Program-made: the position numbers and the translations under genes
Source: a bacterium
GTDB taxonomy: Bacteria > UBP6 > UBA1177
NCBI GenBank assembly: GCA_016290135.1
Contig: JAEESW010000001.1
Location: forward strand, 119,565-183,564
Direction of reading: 5' to 3'
Length of the DNA: 64,000 bases
Shown: in pieces, positions 8,007 through 16,895 of the stretch
Layout: every line of letters begins with the position of its first letter
Numbering within the stretch: the stretch's first letter is position 1
The notes under the pieces: model-generated
Database searches by the model: none
What the model saw: only the letters and a program-made list of their open reading frames with translations
What the model was told of the DNA's origin: nothing

Positions 8007-9272
8007 TTATTTCAAAAACCTTTTTTCAAGATCCTTCCGATACTTTCCAAGATCGAGTTCAATGCGGTTTACGCCTTCTTCCACAGCGGCTTGCGCGACC
8101 GCGAACGCGACTTCGACCAGAACTCTCGGATCGAAAGGTTTCGGGATGATGTAGTTCCTGCCGTATTCGAGCGAATCGAGCCCGTAAACTTTGAGGACTT
8201 CGGGCAGAACAGGCATCTTTGTCACTTTTATGAGTGCTTTTGTCGCCGCCATTTTCATTTTTTCGGTTATCTGACGCGCTCTGACGTCAAGTGCTCCTCT
8301 GAATATTGCGGGAAATCCCAGAAGGTTGTTCACCTGGTTCGGAAAATCGGTGCGCCCTGTGCCGACTATCGCGTCAGGACGGGCCGTACGCACTTCTTCG
8401 TAGGTTATTTCCGGATCGGGGTTCGCCATCGGGAAAATCACAGGATCGGGTGCCATTTTTTTGAGCATTTCAGCTTTTACAAGCCCTTTTATGCTGACTC
8501 CGATATAGACATCCGCGTTTTCAAAAAGCTCCGGAAGCGATCTCGCCGCAGTGTTTCTGTACAAAAATTTGTGATATTCCGAAAGTCCGTCCTTTCTCCC
8601 TTCGAAGAGGACTCCGTCTTTGTCGTAGGCGAAAAGGTTCTCCTGTTTTACGCCGCAGTTGATGAGGTGTTTTGCGATTGCGACACCGGCTGCGCCCGCT
8701 CCGGTGATGACGACTTTGCAGTCTTCCGGTTTTTTGCCCGCTATCTCGAGCCCGTTGAGGACTCCTGCCGCGCAGATGACGGCAGTTCCGTGCTGATCGT
8801 CGTGGAAAACAGGAATATTCATCGATTTTTTGAGTTTTTCTTCGATCTCGAAGCATCTCGGAGAAGAGATGTCTTCAAGGTTTATTCCGCCGAAAGTGGG
8901 TTCGAGCGACTTCACGATTTCAACGAATTTGTCCGGATCGTGCTCGTCTATTTCGATATCGAAAGCGTCGATCCCTGCGAAACGCTTGAAAAGAAGTGCC
9001 TTTCCCTCCATGACGGGCTTTCCCGCAAGCGCGCCGATGTTTCCGAGCCCGAGCACTGCACTTCCGTCGCTGATGACGCCGACGAGATTCCCTTTTCCAG
9101 TGTAGTCGTAGACCGTTTCGGGGTCTGCTTTGATCTCAAGGCAGGGCAGGGCGACTCCCGGCGTATAAGCCTTTGCAAGATCAGTCTGGGTTGCGCATAC
9201 TTTGGATGGAACGACTTCGAGTTTCCCTGGTCTCGGCTCCTTGTGATAGCTTAAAACTTCTTCTCTGTTCAT
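8007..9272 (-). CDS. maeB: NAD(P)-dependent malic enzyme
   Basis: Cytoplasmic malic enzyme, which oxidatively decarboxylates malate to pyruvate and CO2 while reducing NAD(P). The 421 residues match the short bacterial form without a phosphotransacetylase domain. Visible motifs are AYTPGVA (catalytic Tyr region), SAVLGLGNIGALAGKPVMEG with the catalytic Lys, the metal-site DDQHGTA, and the Rossmann loop ITGAGAAGVAIAKHL. The ATG at 9272 follows GGAG by about 6 nt; an upstream in-frame TTG at 9287 is unlikely. It lies 61 bp downstream of the initiator tRNA on the same strand and may be read through from the tRNA promoter. Cofactor preference cannot be settled from sequence. Confidence 0.93.
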   Translation of the reverse strand: MNREEVLSYHKEPRPGKLEVVPSKVCATQTDLAKAYTPGVALPCLEIKADPETVYDYTGKGNLVGVISDGSAVLGLGNIGALAGKPVMEGKALLFKRFAGIDAFDIEIDEHDPDKFVEIVKSLEPTFGGINLEDISSPRCFEIEEKLKKSMNIPVFHDDQHGTAVICAAGVLNGLEIAGKKPEDCKVVITGAGAAGVAIAKHLINCGVKQENLFAYDKDGVLFEGRKDGLSEYHKFLYRNTAARSLPELFENADVYIGVSIKGLVKAEMLKKMAPDPVIFPMANPDPEITYEEVRTARPDAIVGTGRTDFPNQVNNLLGFPAIFRGALDVRARQITEKMKMAATKALIKVTKMPVLPEVLKVYGLDSLEYGRNYIIPKPFDPRVLVEVAFAVAQAAVEEGVNRIELDLGKYRKDLEKRFLK

Positions 9273-9333
9273 TGTATCTCCGTTCAAAAATCAAGAAACA
9301 TCGGTGAAAATCGTCAAAAGAAGGCAAAAAAAA

Positions 9334-9409
<76 letters not shown>

Positions 9410-9424
9410 ACCTCATTGCCGCGC

Positions 9425-9455
9425 AGTATAGTAGTCAAAATAAGATGTATGTCAA
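9425..9455 (-). promoter_or_regulatory. promoter of the initiator tRNA gene
   Basis: On the minus strand a consensus TTGACA (9450-9455) is followed by TACTAT (16-bp spacing) overlapping TATACT at 9425-9430 (19-bp spacing). It ends 15 bp before the tRNA, as expected for a stable-RNA promoter. Confidence 0.65.
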
Positions 9456-9473
9456 TAAAAAAGTGTCACGAAC

Positions 9474-10031
9474 TTATTTGAAATATCCGATGTTCGCCAT
9501 GATCATCTTTTCGAGAGCGTTCCGCGCCCTGTGGAGACGCACTTTGAGAAGATTTTTGTCGATGCCGAGCAGTTCTGCAGCTTCGGAATGCTCCATTTCC
9601 TGCAGATCGATAAGAGTAATGACTTCGCAGTAGGGAAGAGGGAGCTCCGAGATCAGTTTTCTCAGCATTTTCGCACGGTCCCCGCGGATGAGCTCAAGTT
9701 CGGCAGGAATATCTGATGACGGTTCGAAACCTTCGAGATCTTCGATGCTTATGAGTTTTTTATTTTCTGATATGAAGTCGATGTAGCTGTTTTTGATTAT
9801 CGTCCAGATCCATGTCGAAAAAGAAGATTTTCCTTCAAATCCGCCGATGTTTACGAAAGCTTTCGTAAGTGCTTCCTGATAGATCTCCTCGGCTGTGTCG
9901 CGGTTGCCTCCGCAGATCGATACAGCGAACGAAAAAAGTTTCTTTTCCGTAGCTTTGACGAGGTCGCCGAAAGCTTTTACATCACCTGCGGCCGCCCGTT
10001 CGGCGAGCTTTTTTTCATCAAGCGGATTCAT
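9474..10031 (-). CDS. ECF-type RNA polymerase sigma factor
   Basis: Sigma-70 family factor of 185 residues with only regions 2 and 4, so of the extracytoplasmic-function type. Region 2 includes DTAEEIYQEALTKAF and FSTWIWTIIKN (core and -10 binding). Region 4 includes LPYCEVITLIDLQEMEHSEAAELLGI and RLHRARNALEK (-35-binding helix-turn-helix). The ATG at 10031 overlaps the stop of adenosine deaminase as ATGA, so translation is coupled. No anti-sigma gene follows; the next downstream item is the initiator tRNA. A partner among the neighbouring lipoproteins is possible but not supported by any motif. Confidence 0.9.
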   Translation of the reverse strand: MNPLDEKKLAERAAAGDVKAFGDLVKATEKKLFSFAVSICGGNRDTAEEIYQEALTKAFVNIGGFEGKSSFSTWIWTIIKNSYIDFISENKKLISIEDLEGFEPSSDIPAELELIRGDRAKMLRKLISELPLPYCEVITLIDLQEMEHSEAAELLGIDKNLLKVRLHRARNALEKMIMANIGYFK

Positions 10032-11158
10032 TTCCCTGTGACGGGTTTGATGTTGAGATTGATGTTGGCCTCACGCAGGAAGAGCTTGATCGCTTTCCGC
10101 TTTGTTTCGCGAAGATAAGCCTTTTTGATCTCGTAAGGCATGAACGAACTTTTGACCCCGTTTATGATGAGGTCGAGAATATTCTGCGGCGAAAGGCCGA
10201 AAGTTTTGTATGCAAGCCAGTATTCATCGGTCATCGTTGTGTCTGTGATGAGCCTGTTGTCGGTGTTCAGCGTGACTCTGAGGCTGAGATCGAGGTAGAA
10301 TTTGAGCGGATGTTCACTCATGTTTTTGACTGCACCCGTCTGGACATTGCTCGAAGGACAGAGCTCAAGCGGGATCCTGTGATCGTTGACATAGTTGAGC
10401 AGGTCGCCGTCTTCGCGGAGTCTGACTCCGTGTCCTATCCTGTGGGCGCCGCAGTAGTGGAGCGCCTGGTGGATGCTGTCGGGACCGTATGCCTCTCCCG
10501 CGTGGATAGTTACGTTGACATTGTTCGAGAGAATGAGTGAAAACGCTTCGAGGTGATCCCGCGCCGGGTAGTTGTATTCAGCCCCGGCAAGGTCGAAACC
10601 TACGACGCCGCGGTGCTTGAACGCGACTGCGAGTTCAGCCATTCTAAGACTGACTTCCGGCGAAATGTTGCGCATCCCGCAGACGATGACCCCGCTGTTT
10701 ACGCCGAAATCGCGTTGTCCTGCCTTGAGACCGTCGATCACAGCTTCCAGAATGACCGGCAGCGAAAGCCCTTTCTGAGTGTGAAGTATCGGTGAATAGC
10801 GGACTTCAAAGTATTCGACATTCTCTTTTGCGCAGTCTTCGGCAAGTTCATATGCCGCGCGGTAGAGGTTCTCCTTGGTCTGGAGGACCTTGAGCGTTAT
10901 CTCAAAACCTTTGAGGTAATCGTTGAGCGATGCATGGGTCTTGCCCGGAGCGATGAGCCGGCGGAGTTCTTCGACCGATGATACGCCGAGATCGATGCGG
11001 TCCTTTTTTGCAAGATCCAAGATCGTTTCGAGCCTGAGCGACCCGTCGAGATGGACATGAAGATCGGTCTTCGGCAGTTTTTTGAAAAAATCGCGCGTCA
11101 GAAGGCATGGATCGCCGGGATCGGCGTTTTTAGCCTTTTTCAGTTCATTGCTTTGCAC
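10028..11158 (-). CDS. add: adenosine deaminase
   Basis: Purine-salvage enzyme converting adenosine or deoxyadenosine to (deoxy)inosine. The 376 residues form a metal-dependent TIM barrel with DLHVHLDGS (zinc His-x-His), TIHAGEA, HRIGHGVRL (catalytic His region) and TLNTDNR (zinc Asp). The NTDNR form instead of NTDDP is usual in one bacterial subgroup. It starts at GTG 11158, supported by GGAGG 7 nt upstream, which lies inside the coding end of the preceding lipoprotein gene; the two genes overlap by 19 bp. The sigma factor overlaps its 3' end. The lipoprotein-add-sigma arrangement is unusual, with no obvious functional link. Confidence 0.93.
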   Translation of the reverse strand: MQSNELKKAKNADPGDPCLLTRDFFKKLPKTDLHVHLDGSLRLETILDLAKKDRIDLGVSSVEELRRLIAPGKTHASLNDYLKGFEITLKVLQTKENLYRAAYELAEDCAKENVEYFEVRYSPILHTQKGLSLPVILEAVIDGLKAGQRDFGVNSGVIVCGMRNISPEVSLRMAELAVAFKHRGVVGFDLAGAEYNYPARDHLEAFSLILSNNVNVTIHAGEAYGPDSIHQALHYCGAHRIGHGVRLREDGDLLNYVNDHRIPLELCPSSNVQTGAVKNMSEHPLKFYLDLSLRVTLNTDNRLITDTTMTDEYWLAYKTFGLSPQNILDLIINGVKSSFMPYEIKKAYLRETKRKAIKLFLREANINLNIKPVTGK

Positions 11159-11817
11159 TCTTTGACCTCCATGTCGAGCATGTTTGCGTAACCGTCGACC
11201 TTGAGTTCCTCACCGATGCGGATGTTGCTGGTGTATATGTTGATCTTGCCTTTTGTCGGATCGGGTTCCTGAATGTAGCAGATCTCGTCGATGTCGCCTG
11301 TCTCTTCATTGAGTTTCACCTTGGCTTTGTAGAGTTTGTCGTTGTTCAGATAGTAGGTCTCGCTCTTTGATGAGACGGACGAGCCTTCAAGCTGAAGGAC
11401 GAAATAGATCACTCTGCCGTCTTCGTCCGTGTTCGAGGAGTTGTCGGCGAAAAAGATCTGAATGATCGGGACCTGATGGCCGGAACTTAAAGTTATCGAC
11501 TTTTTGAGAGCCCACGAAGCGGAATTGATGGTTATCGTCTCTCCAAGAAGGTTGAGATATGTCAGAAGTCCGGAACCGTAGTTTATCGTCTCCGCGTTTC
11601 CGTCGTTTATGTTGCCGAGAAATGAAAAGTTGACATCCCACACTTCTCCGGCAGCTTCGTCGTCGGAGATTTCATCTTCGTCCTCATACTCTTTGTAGTA
11701 AGATTCATTGTCGTTCTGAAAGTCGTCGACATCATACTGCTCATCGCTGTTCTGGATGCATGCAGTAAAAAAAAGACTGAAGATCAAAGCCGAAAAAACC
11801 AAAAAAATATTTTTCAT
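11140..11817 (-). CDS. lipoprotein of unknown function
   Basis: Lipoprotein of 225 residues. Its signal peptide ends in FTAC with Cys20 as the lipidated residue. A short Asp/Glu/Tyr-rich stretch (about 25-60) leads into a probable beta-rich domain that I do not recognise. The ATG at 11817 is supported by GGAGG 5 nt upstream; in-frame codons before it are an extension. It is the first gene of an overlapping operon with adenosine deaminase and an ECF sigma factor, preceded by a good promoter. Its abundance of acidic residues resembles the other secreted proteins in the window. No function is assigned. Confidence 0.75.
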   Translation of the reverse strand: MKNIFLVFSALIFSLFFTACIQNSDEQYDVDDFQNDNESYYKEYEDEDEISDDEAAGEVWDVNFSFLGNINDGNAETINYGSGLLTYLNLLGETITINSASWALKKSITLSSGHQVPIIQIFFADNSSNTDEDGRVIYFVLQLEGSSVSSKSETYYLNNDKLYKAKVKLNEETGDIDEICYIQEPDPTKGKINIYTSNIRIGEELKVDGYANMLDMEVKECKAMN

Positions 11818-11846
11818 AGTTTCCTCCGAAAAAACAAAATCCAAAT

Positions 11847-11874
11847 ATTATAGCGGAAATGATTTTTTTAGCAA
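11847..11874 (-). promoter_or_regulatory. promoter of the lipoprotein-add-sigma operon
   Basis: On the minus strand TTGCTA (11869-11874) and a perfect TATAAT (11847-11852) are 16 bp apart. The start codon is 30 nt downstream of the -10. Confidence 0.6.
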
Positions 11875-11919
11875 AAGTTTTGATTTTTGAAAGGGGGCGA
11901 AGTTGTGCCGAGGACCAGA

Positions 11920-13377
11920 TTATTTGCAGAGCTCTTTAAGGAGTTCGACCGTGAAGTCCCAGACTTTTCCGACAGTTGCGATCTCAAGTCTTTCGTCCGG
12001 AGTGTGCGGGTTCTTGATTGTCGGGCCGAATGATACCATGTCCATTCCCTCGTTCTTCGAGCCGATGATCCCGCATTCAAGGCCGGCGTGGATGATCTCT
12101 ACTCTCGGTTCTTTGCCGAAAAGTTTTGTGTAGATCTCGACGCATTTTTTGTTGAGTGCGCTCTCCATGTTCGGTTCCCAGCTCGGATAGCCGTCGCTTG
12201 TCGCGGTCTTTGCGCCTGCTGCTATCGCGATCCCTTCGATCTTTCTTGAAAGCCAGTCAAGTCTGCTCTCGACCGAGCTTCTCTGGCTTGAAAGTATCGA
12301 AACGCATTTTTTATCCGAGATCAGTCCTCTTGCTTCGCTCATCTTGATCGTGGCGAAATTGTTCGAAGTTTCCGGAAGGCCTTCGATATCCTTGCTCATA
12401 GCTGCGACACCGTGAGGCATAGCCATCATTATGCCGATGAGCTTTTTCGTATCTTCAGGATTGATCTCGTTGCGGTAAATGTTTGCAGCCGGTGTGATGT
12501 CGATCTTCATTCCGGGTTCTGCATAGCCGATCTCGCCGACTATTTTTTCGCGGAGAACTCCGAGAACAGCCGAAACATCCTTGTCTGTCGAGATGATAGC
12601 CTTTGTTTCACGCGGGATCGCGTTGTGTGCGCTGCCGCCTTCGATATGGATAAGTTTCGTCGTTGCGTTTCTTGCTGCTTCGTCAAGAAGTCTTGCGACT
12701 ATGATGTTGGAGTTCCCTCTCGGAAGGTTGATGTCAACGCCGCTGTGGCCGCCCGAAAGTCCCCAGACCTTGATCTCGTAAACTTTGTCGTCTGCCGGAA
12801 CAGCAATCGTAGAGCATTCAACTTCGATCTTCGTGTCTCTTCCGCCTGCGCAGCCGATCGTGAAAACGCCTTCGTCCTCGGTGTCGATGTTGAGAAGGAT
12901 CTTGCCTGTGAGCCAGCCCGGTTTAAGCGTGTTCGCGCCGGTGAGCCCTGTCTCTTCGTCGATCGTGAAGAGGAGTTCAAGCGGCGGATGAACGACATCC
13001 TTGTCCGTTGCAAGAAGCATTCCCATGGCAAGTGCGATGCCGTCGTCAGCTCCGAGCGTCGTGCCGTCAGCCTTCAGCCATTCGCCGTCGACGATGCATT
13101 TGATCGGATCTTTGCTGAAATCGTGGCTGCTGCCTGCGACTTTTTCGCAGACCATGTCCATGTGACCCTGAATGACGACTGTCGGTTTGTCTTCACAGCC
13201 CGGAGTTGCCGGAACATGGATGAGAACGTTCATCGACTCGTCTCTTTCGCCTTTAAGACCGTGCTTTTCAGCCCATTCTACGAGCCATTTGCTGATCTTT
13301 TCTTCGTGTTTGCTCTGACGCGGAACTTTGTTGAGCTCTTCAAACAAATCAAGAACTGCCTGGATTTTGTTGTTCAT
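11920..13377 (-). CDS. pepD: aminoacyl-histidine dipeptidase (peptidase D)
   Basis: Cytoplasmic M20-family dinuclear zinc dipeptidase of 485 residues, the normal length for PepD, which cleaves dipeptides such as carnosine. Metal-binding and catalytic motifs are visible: VIQGHMDMVCEK, TLGADDGIALAMG, and FTIDEETGLTGA with the general-base Glu. SGGHSGVDINLPRGN marks the lid/dimerisation domain typical of the family. The ATG at 13377 follows GGAGG. It is transcribed away from the permease at 13643; a TATAAT at 13420-13425 on the minus strand could be its -10, but I see no convincing -35. Nearby genes show no metabolic link beyond nitrogen and purine salvage. Confidence 0.93.
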   Translation of the reverse strand: MNNKIQAVLDLFEELNKVPRQSKHEEKISKWLVEWAEKHGLKGERDESMNVLIHVPATPGCEDKPTVVIQGHMDMVCEKVAGSSHDFSKDPIKCIVDGEWLKADGTTLGADDGIALAMGMLLATDKDVVHPPLELLFTIDEETGLTGANTLKPGWLTGKILLNIDTEDEGVFTIGCAGGRDTKIEVECSTIAVPADDKVYEIKVWGLSGGHSGVDINLPRGNSNIIVARLLDEAARNATTKLIHIEGGSAHNAIPRETKAIISTDKDVSAVLGVLREKIVGEIGYAEPGMKIDITPAANIYRNEINPEDTKKLIGIMMAMPHGVAAMSKDIEGLPETSNNFATIKMSEARGLISDKKCVSILSSQRSSVESRLDWLSRKIEGIAIAAGAKTATSDGYPSWEPNMESALNKKCVEIYTKLFGKEPRVEIIHAGLECGIIGSKNEGMDMVSFGPTIKNPHTPDERLEIATVGKVWDFTVELLKELCK

Positions 13378-13642
13378 TTTTCCCTCCGAAATGAATTGTA
13401 AAACATCAAAAAACGGACGATTATAGCCGCTTTTTTAAAAAATTCCTCTTTTACGGGAAAATTTTTGGTGTTGTTTCGGTTGAGTCACAGATCACAAGGC
13501 ATGATCTCTCAAAATCTCCATCTAAGCTAGAGGGGGAATTAAATAGAATTTATGCAGTTGATCTATCGTGCTCATACAAAGTGGATTTTTATTTTTTTAT
13601 GCCTAAAATTGCCTGATTTTTCAGTTTTTTTGGGAGAAACCG

Positions 13643-14776
13643 ATGATCACAAAAGAAAAATTAAACAGATTCTTCTTTGACAAAAAAGGGTGGATTCCGG
13701 TTCTTTTCATCACTCTTGTCATTCTCGCTTTTGTTTTCGCGCCGACTATATCGGCCATCCTGATCGCAGCGTTCGTTGCGGCCGATGCGATCGAACCGAT
13801 AGTCGATTTCTTTTCGAGAAAGCTGAAGATCCCGCGCACCTTCACCACGATATTGGCGATAATCCTGATCGTTCTCGTTATAGGGATCCTGCTCCTCGCG
13901 ATAATCCCTGAGATCATCGTCCAGCTTGGAAGCGCAGCTGACAAGATTAAACCTGCCATGGTATCGCTTTGGGAATACGCCAACACGCATGCCGGAAAGA
14001 TGAACATAAACCTCCGCGAACTTGTCAGCCGCGACGACTTCGTTTCAGGTCTCGGAAGCCATGCCGAATCGCTTTCCAAAATAATTTCCGGTACGACAGG
14101 GACCCTTTTGAAACAGACATTTTCAGTTGTTTCGCTCCTTCTTGACATGCTGATCTTCGTTGTTATCACATTTTTTGCGAGTTCCCGCTTCAAGATGATA
14201 AAAGAGTCGATCTTCGTGCTTATTCCGCCCCACATGCAGCCTTCCGCCAAAGAATGGCTCATTAAATTCGACAAAATTTTCTCGGGTTTCATCCGCGGCC
14301 AGCTTACAGTCTGCATCGTTCTCGGATCGCTTTACGCAGTTCTTTTCACGATTGCCGGCATTCAGGGAGGAGGTAATCTCGGGATAATGATCGGAGCTCT
14401 CTGCTTCGTTCCCTATGTCGGTCTTTTCACGGGAATTTCGATTTCGCTGATACTCGCGCTCATCAGCGGCGGATTCTGGGGGCTTTTCAAAGTTCTCATG
14501 ATTTTTGTGATAATACAAGTCTGCGATACAGTGTTCATAACCCCGAACATCGTCGGAAAAAAGGTGAACGTAAGCCCCGTTTTTGTCATCATAGCCCTTT
14601 TCGCAGGGGCCGAGATAGGCGGCTTTCTTGGTGTCCTCACCGCAGTTCCTCTTTTTGCGATGCTCAAAGTCATAATCGATGAAGTCATCAAAAGATATAA
14701 AACTTCCGATTTCTACAACGACAGAACTCTCAGCGTGACGGTCAAAGAGTCTTCAGGCGCGTCAAAAGAGGAGTGA
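13643..14776 (+). CDS. AI-2E family transporter
   Basis: Inner-membrane permease-like protein of 377 residues. It has about eight hydrophobic segments in the order typical of the AI-2E family (formerly UPF0118): two at the N-terminus, a long extracytoplasmic or amphipathic stretch (about 85-160), then the rest including GALCFVPYVGLFTGI. Members have been linked to autoinducer or Na+/H+ export, but the substrate cannot be told from sequence. The start at ATG 13643 has GGGAGA ahead of it. The mannosyltransferase-like gene starts at the stop codon (TGATG), so the two are translationally coupled, which says little about function. The 265 bp upstream contain no recognisable feature. Confidence 0.88.
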   Translation: MITKEKLNRFFFDKKGWIPVLFITLVILAFVFAPTISAILIAAFVAADAIEPIVDFFSRKLKIPRTFTTILAIILIVLVIGILLLAIIPEIIVQLGSAADKIKPAMVSLWEYANTHAGKMNINLRELVSRDDFVSGLGSHAESLSKIISGTTGTLLKQTFSVVSLLLDMLIFVVITFFASSRFKMIKESIFVLIPPHMQPSAKEWLIKFDKIFSGFIRGQLTVCIVLGSLYAVLFTIAGIQGGGNLGIMIGALCFVPYVGLFTGISISLILALISGGFWGLFKVLMIFVIIQVCDTVFITPNIVGKKVNVSPVFVIIALFAGAEIGGFLGVLTAVPLFAMLKVIIDEVIKRYKTSDFYNDRTLSVTVKESSGASKEE

Positions 14777-15858
14777 TGCTCGCCTTTCTTGAACCTTATT
14801 ACGCCGGCAGCCACAAATATTTCGCCGACGGTTTCGCCAAGGTGTTTCCTGAACGAATTCAGATCTTTACGCTCCAAGGCAGACACTGGAAATGGCGTAT
14901 GCACGGTTCCGCCGTAACTTTTGCGGAAATGCTCGAAAAAAGCGGCGGAAAATTTGACACCGTGATCGCGTCTTCGCTCACAGACACCGCGCTTCTGAAG
15001 TCGCTTATTCTCCCGAAAATGCCCGGGTGCCGCTTCGTGACATACTTTCACGAAAACCAGCTTGCATATCCGTGGTCGGAAAACGATAAAGAGCCTGAAA
15101 AGACCGATATGCACTATGCATTTATCAACTTTACTTCGGCTCTTGTTTCCGATCTTGCGCTTTTCAATTCGGGATTCAACAAAGAGAGTTTCTTTTCTGC
15201 ATTGGAAGGTTTTCTCCGCTCGTTCCCCGACAACAGGCTTGTCGGCAGGATCGACGCTGTCTACAAAAGATCGAAAGTGCTCTATCCTGGAGTGAACACG
15301 ATCCCGATGCTTGCGGATAAAAAGAATAAACCTCTGAAAATATTATGGAATCACCGCTGGGAGTATGATAAGGACCCCCAAACTTTTTTTGAGACTATGT
15401 TCCGTTTGAAAGAAGCGGGGATCCCTTTTCAGCTTGTCGTTTTAGGTGAAGAAAAATCGACATCACCCGAAATTTTCAAGATCGCTAAAGAAAAACTGAA
15501 AGATGAGATAATTTCATTCGGCTATGCCGAAGATTACGAAGAATACAAAAAACTTGTCGCCTCATGCGACATCCTGCCGGTAACTTCAAAGCATGAATTT
15601 TTCGGAATAAGCGTTCTCGAAGCAGCTTCGGCGGGAGTTATTCCGATGCTCCCGAAAAGGCTGAGCTATCCCGAGATCTTTCCGCCTGAAAAGTTCGGAA
15701 AACTCTTTTATGAAGAAGGCGGACTTTTTGATTCAGCTGTCTGCTTCCTTAAAGATCCCGATCTTTCGCTGCGCGATGAAATTTCCGGAAGGGCTCAACT
15801 TTTCGATTGGTCTCATTTTAAGAAAGGTGCGGACAAACTGCTTTTTTCTGAAAATTAG
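14776..15858 (+). CDS. tRNA-queuosine alpha-mannosyltransferase-like glycosyltransferase
   Basis: Cytoplasmic GT-B glycosyltransferase of 360 residues. The N-terminal DUF3524 domain shows the hallmarks of the family that includes animal QTMAN/GTDC1: EPYYAGSHKYFADGF, GRHWKWRMHG, TYFHENQLAYPW and LFNSGFNKESFF. The C-terminal half has the nucleotide-sugar region (LKILWNHRWEYDKDP, SKHEFFGISVLEAASAG). Animal members add mannose to queuosine in tRNA-Asp; the same role here is an inference. The ATG at 14776 has AGGAG upstream and overlaps the permease stop by one base. The stop codon interlocks with that of the convergent lipoprotein gene (TTAG). No queuosine-synthesis gene is in the window. Confidence 0.8.
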   Translation: MLAFLEPYYAGSHKYFADGFAKVFPERIQIFTLQGRHWKWRMHGSAVTFAEMLEKSGGKFDTVIASSLTDTALLKSLILPKMPGCRFVTYFHENQLAYPWSENDKEPEKTDMHYAFINFTSALVSDLALFNSGFNKESFFSALEGFLRSFPDNRLVGRIDAVYKRSKVLYPGVNTIPMLADKKNKPLKILWNHRWEYDKDPQTFFETMFRLKEAGIPFQLVVLGEEKSTSPEIFKIAKEKLKDEIISFGYAEDYEEYKKLVASCDILPVTSKHEFFGISVLEAASAGVIPMLPKRLSYPEIFPPEKFGKLFYEEGGLFDSAVCFLKDPDLSLRDEISGRAQLFDWSHFKKGADKLLFSEN

Positions 15859-16895
15859 AGCGGAAGCAGCTCTATCCTCTGCTCTTCTTCGATACTGCCT
15901 CTTGCTTTTATGAAAAATATGAGCGGTTTTCCGTCGGTCGTTTCCGAAAACAGAAATTCCCCGCTTTTCCGTTCAACAGGGCTTTCAGGGAGCTCGTAAC
16001 CTTCGCTCAGCCCTGTGATGCGCAGTACAGCCTTATCCTTTTCGGAAGAACGTGCAATGGTGTAGAGGGCGTTCTCTTTTTTAGAGTAGTAGTTGAAAGT
16101 TATGTCGTCGTAGGCTATTAGAGCCATATCGGTGATCTTTCCTTCCTCTTTTTGAGTGCCGGCCCTGCTCAGGATCCAGTTCGGCTGCGGAGTGTAGAAC
16201 AGAGAGATCTCGTTTGCGTGCTGCTTTTCAGAGAAAATGTAGAGTGCTTCCCCTGCGCACTGGAGAAATTTCGGTTCTTCCCAGAAATAATCGCCGAAAT
16301 CTCCTTCTGAAGGCTCGTTTTGCGGAAAAGCGTATCTCTTCAGATTTTTGGCTTTACCCTTTTCGTAAACATACAAAAAATCGATGATTTCGGCATCCTC
16401 TTCGGAGTAAGGCATCTTCGGATCTTTGGTGAGAAGCAGATTCTCATAGTTGACAAGAAGGTTTATCGTGCCGTCATCCTGAATGCAGCCGCTCAACAGT
16501 TTCGGGAACGCAAAAAAAGGCTTCCCGTCCTTTTCGGTCCGCTCCGGCTTCAATACGATCTCGGAAGAGACAGTTTTTCCGCTTTTTGTGTCTACGGCAA
16601 AAACATCTATCGAGGAGTCGGTGATCTCCTTTATGAGCGAGACTCCTGTTTTCGGGGAGTAGGAGAGAGGCTCTCCCTCTTTTATCTCTGCCTTTTTCAT
16701 CCCTTTTTCAGTCAGGATGTAGTGCTTTCTGCTGCTTCCTTTCGTGACAGTGAGTATGCCAGGGATCTGATGCTGGTAGTCGCAGTCGTATTCGGAGATC
16801 TTGCACACGACGAAAGGGTCTTCGGAAGTGCAGGAAACAAATGATGAAAGTAAAAAGACGATAAGGATTGAAGTGGTGAAATGCTTAGTATTCAA
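15855..16895 (-). CDS. lipoprotein of unknown function
   Basis: Lipoprotein of 346 residues with signal peptide ending FVSC (Cys22). The mature part looks beta-rich, with several aromatic strands and cysteines near the N-terminus; I recognise no domain. The only start giving a complete signal peptide is TTG 16895, which overlaps the last 11 bp of the upstream coiled-coil gene, so it probably depends on translational coupling. The gene converges on the mannosyltransferase-like gene with a 4-bp overlap. Paired transcription with the coiled-coil/TPR protein suggests an envelope role. Confidence 0.7.
   Translation of the reverse strand: MNTKHFTTSILIVFLLSSFVSCTSEDPFVVCKISEYDCDYQHQIPGILTVTKGSSRKHYILTEKGMKKAEIKEGEPLSYSPKTGVSLIKEITDSSIDVFAVDTKSGKTVSSEIVLKPERTEKDGKPFFAFPKLLSGCIQDDGTINLLVNYENLLLTKDPKMPYSEEDAEIIDFLYVYEKGKAKNLKRYAFPQNEPSEGDFGDYFWEEPKFLQCAGEALYIFSEKQHANEISLFYTPQPNWILSRAGTQKEEGKITDMALIAYDDITFNYYSKKENALYTIARSSEKDKAVLRITGLSEGYELPESPVERKSGEFLFSETTDGKPLIFFIKARGSIEEEQRIELLPL

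Noticed and set aside
7884..9254. Plus-strand frame of 456 codons opposite malic enzyme
   Set aside because: It is a shadow of maeB; the product is Arg/Phe-rich with no domain and no ribosome site.
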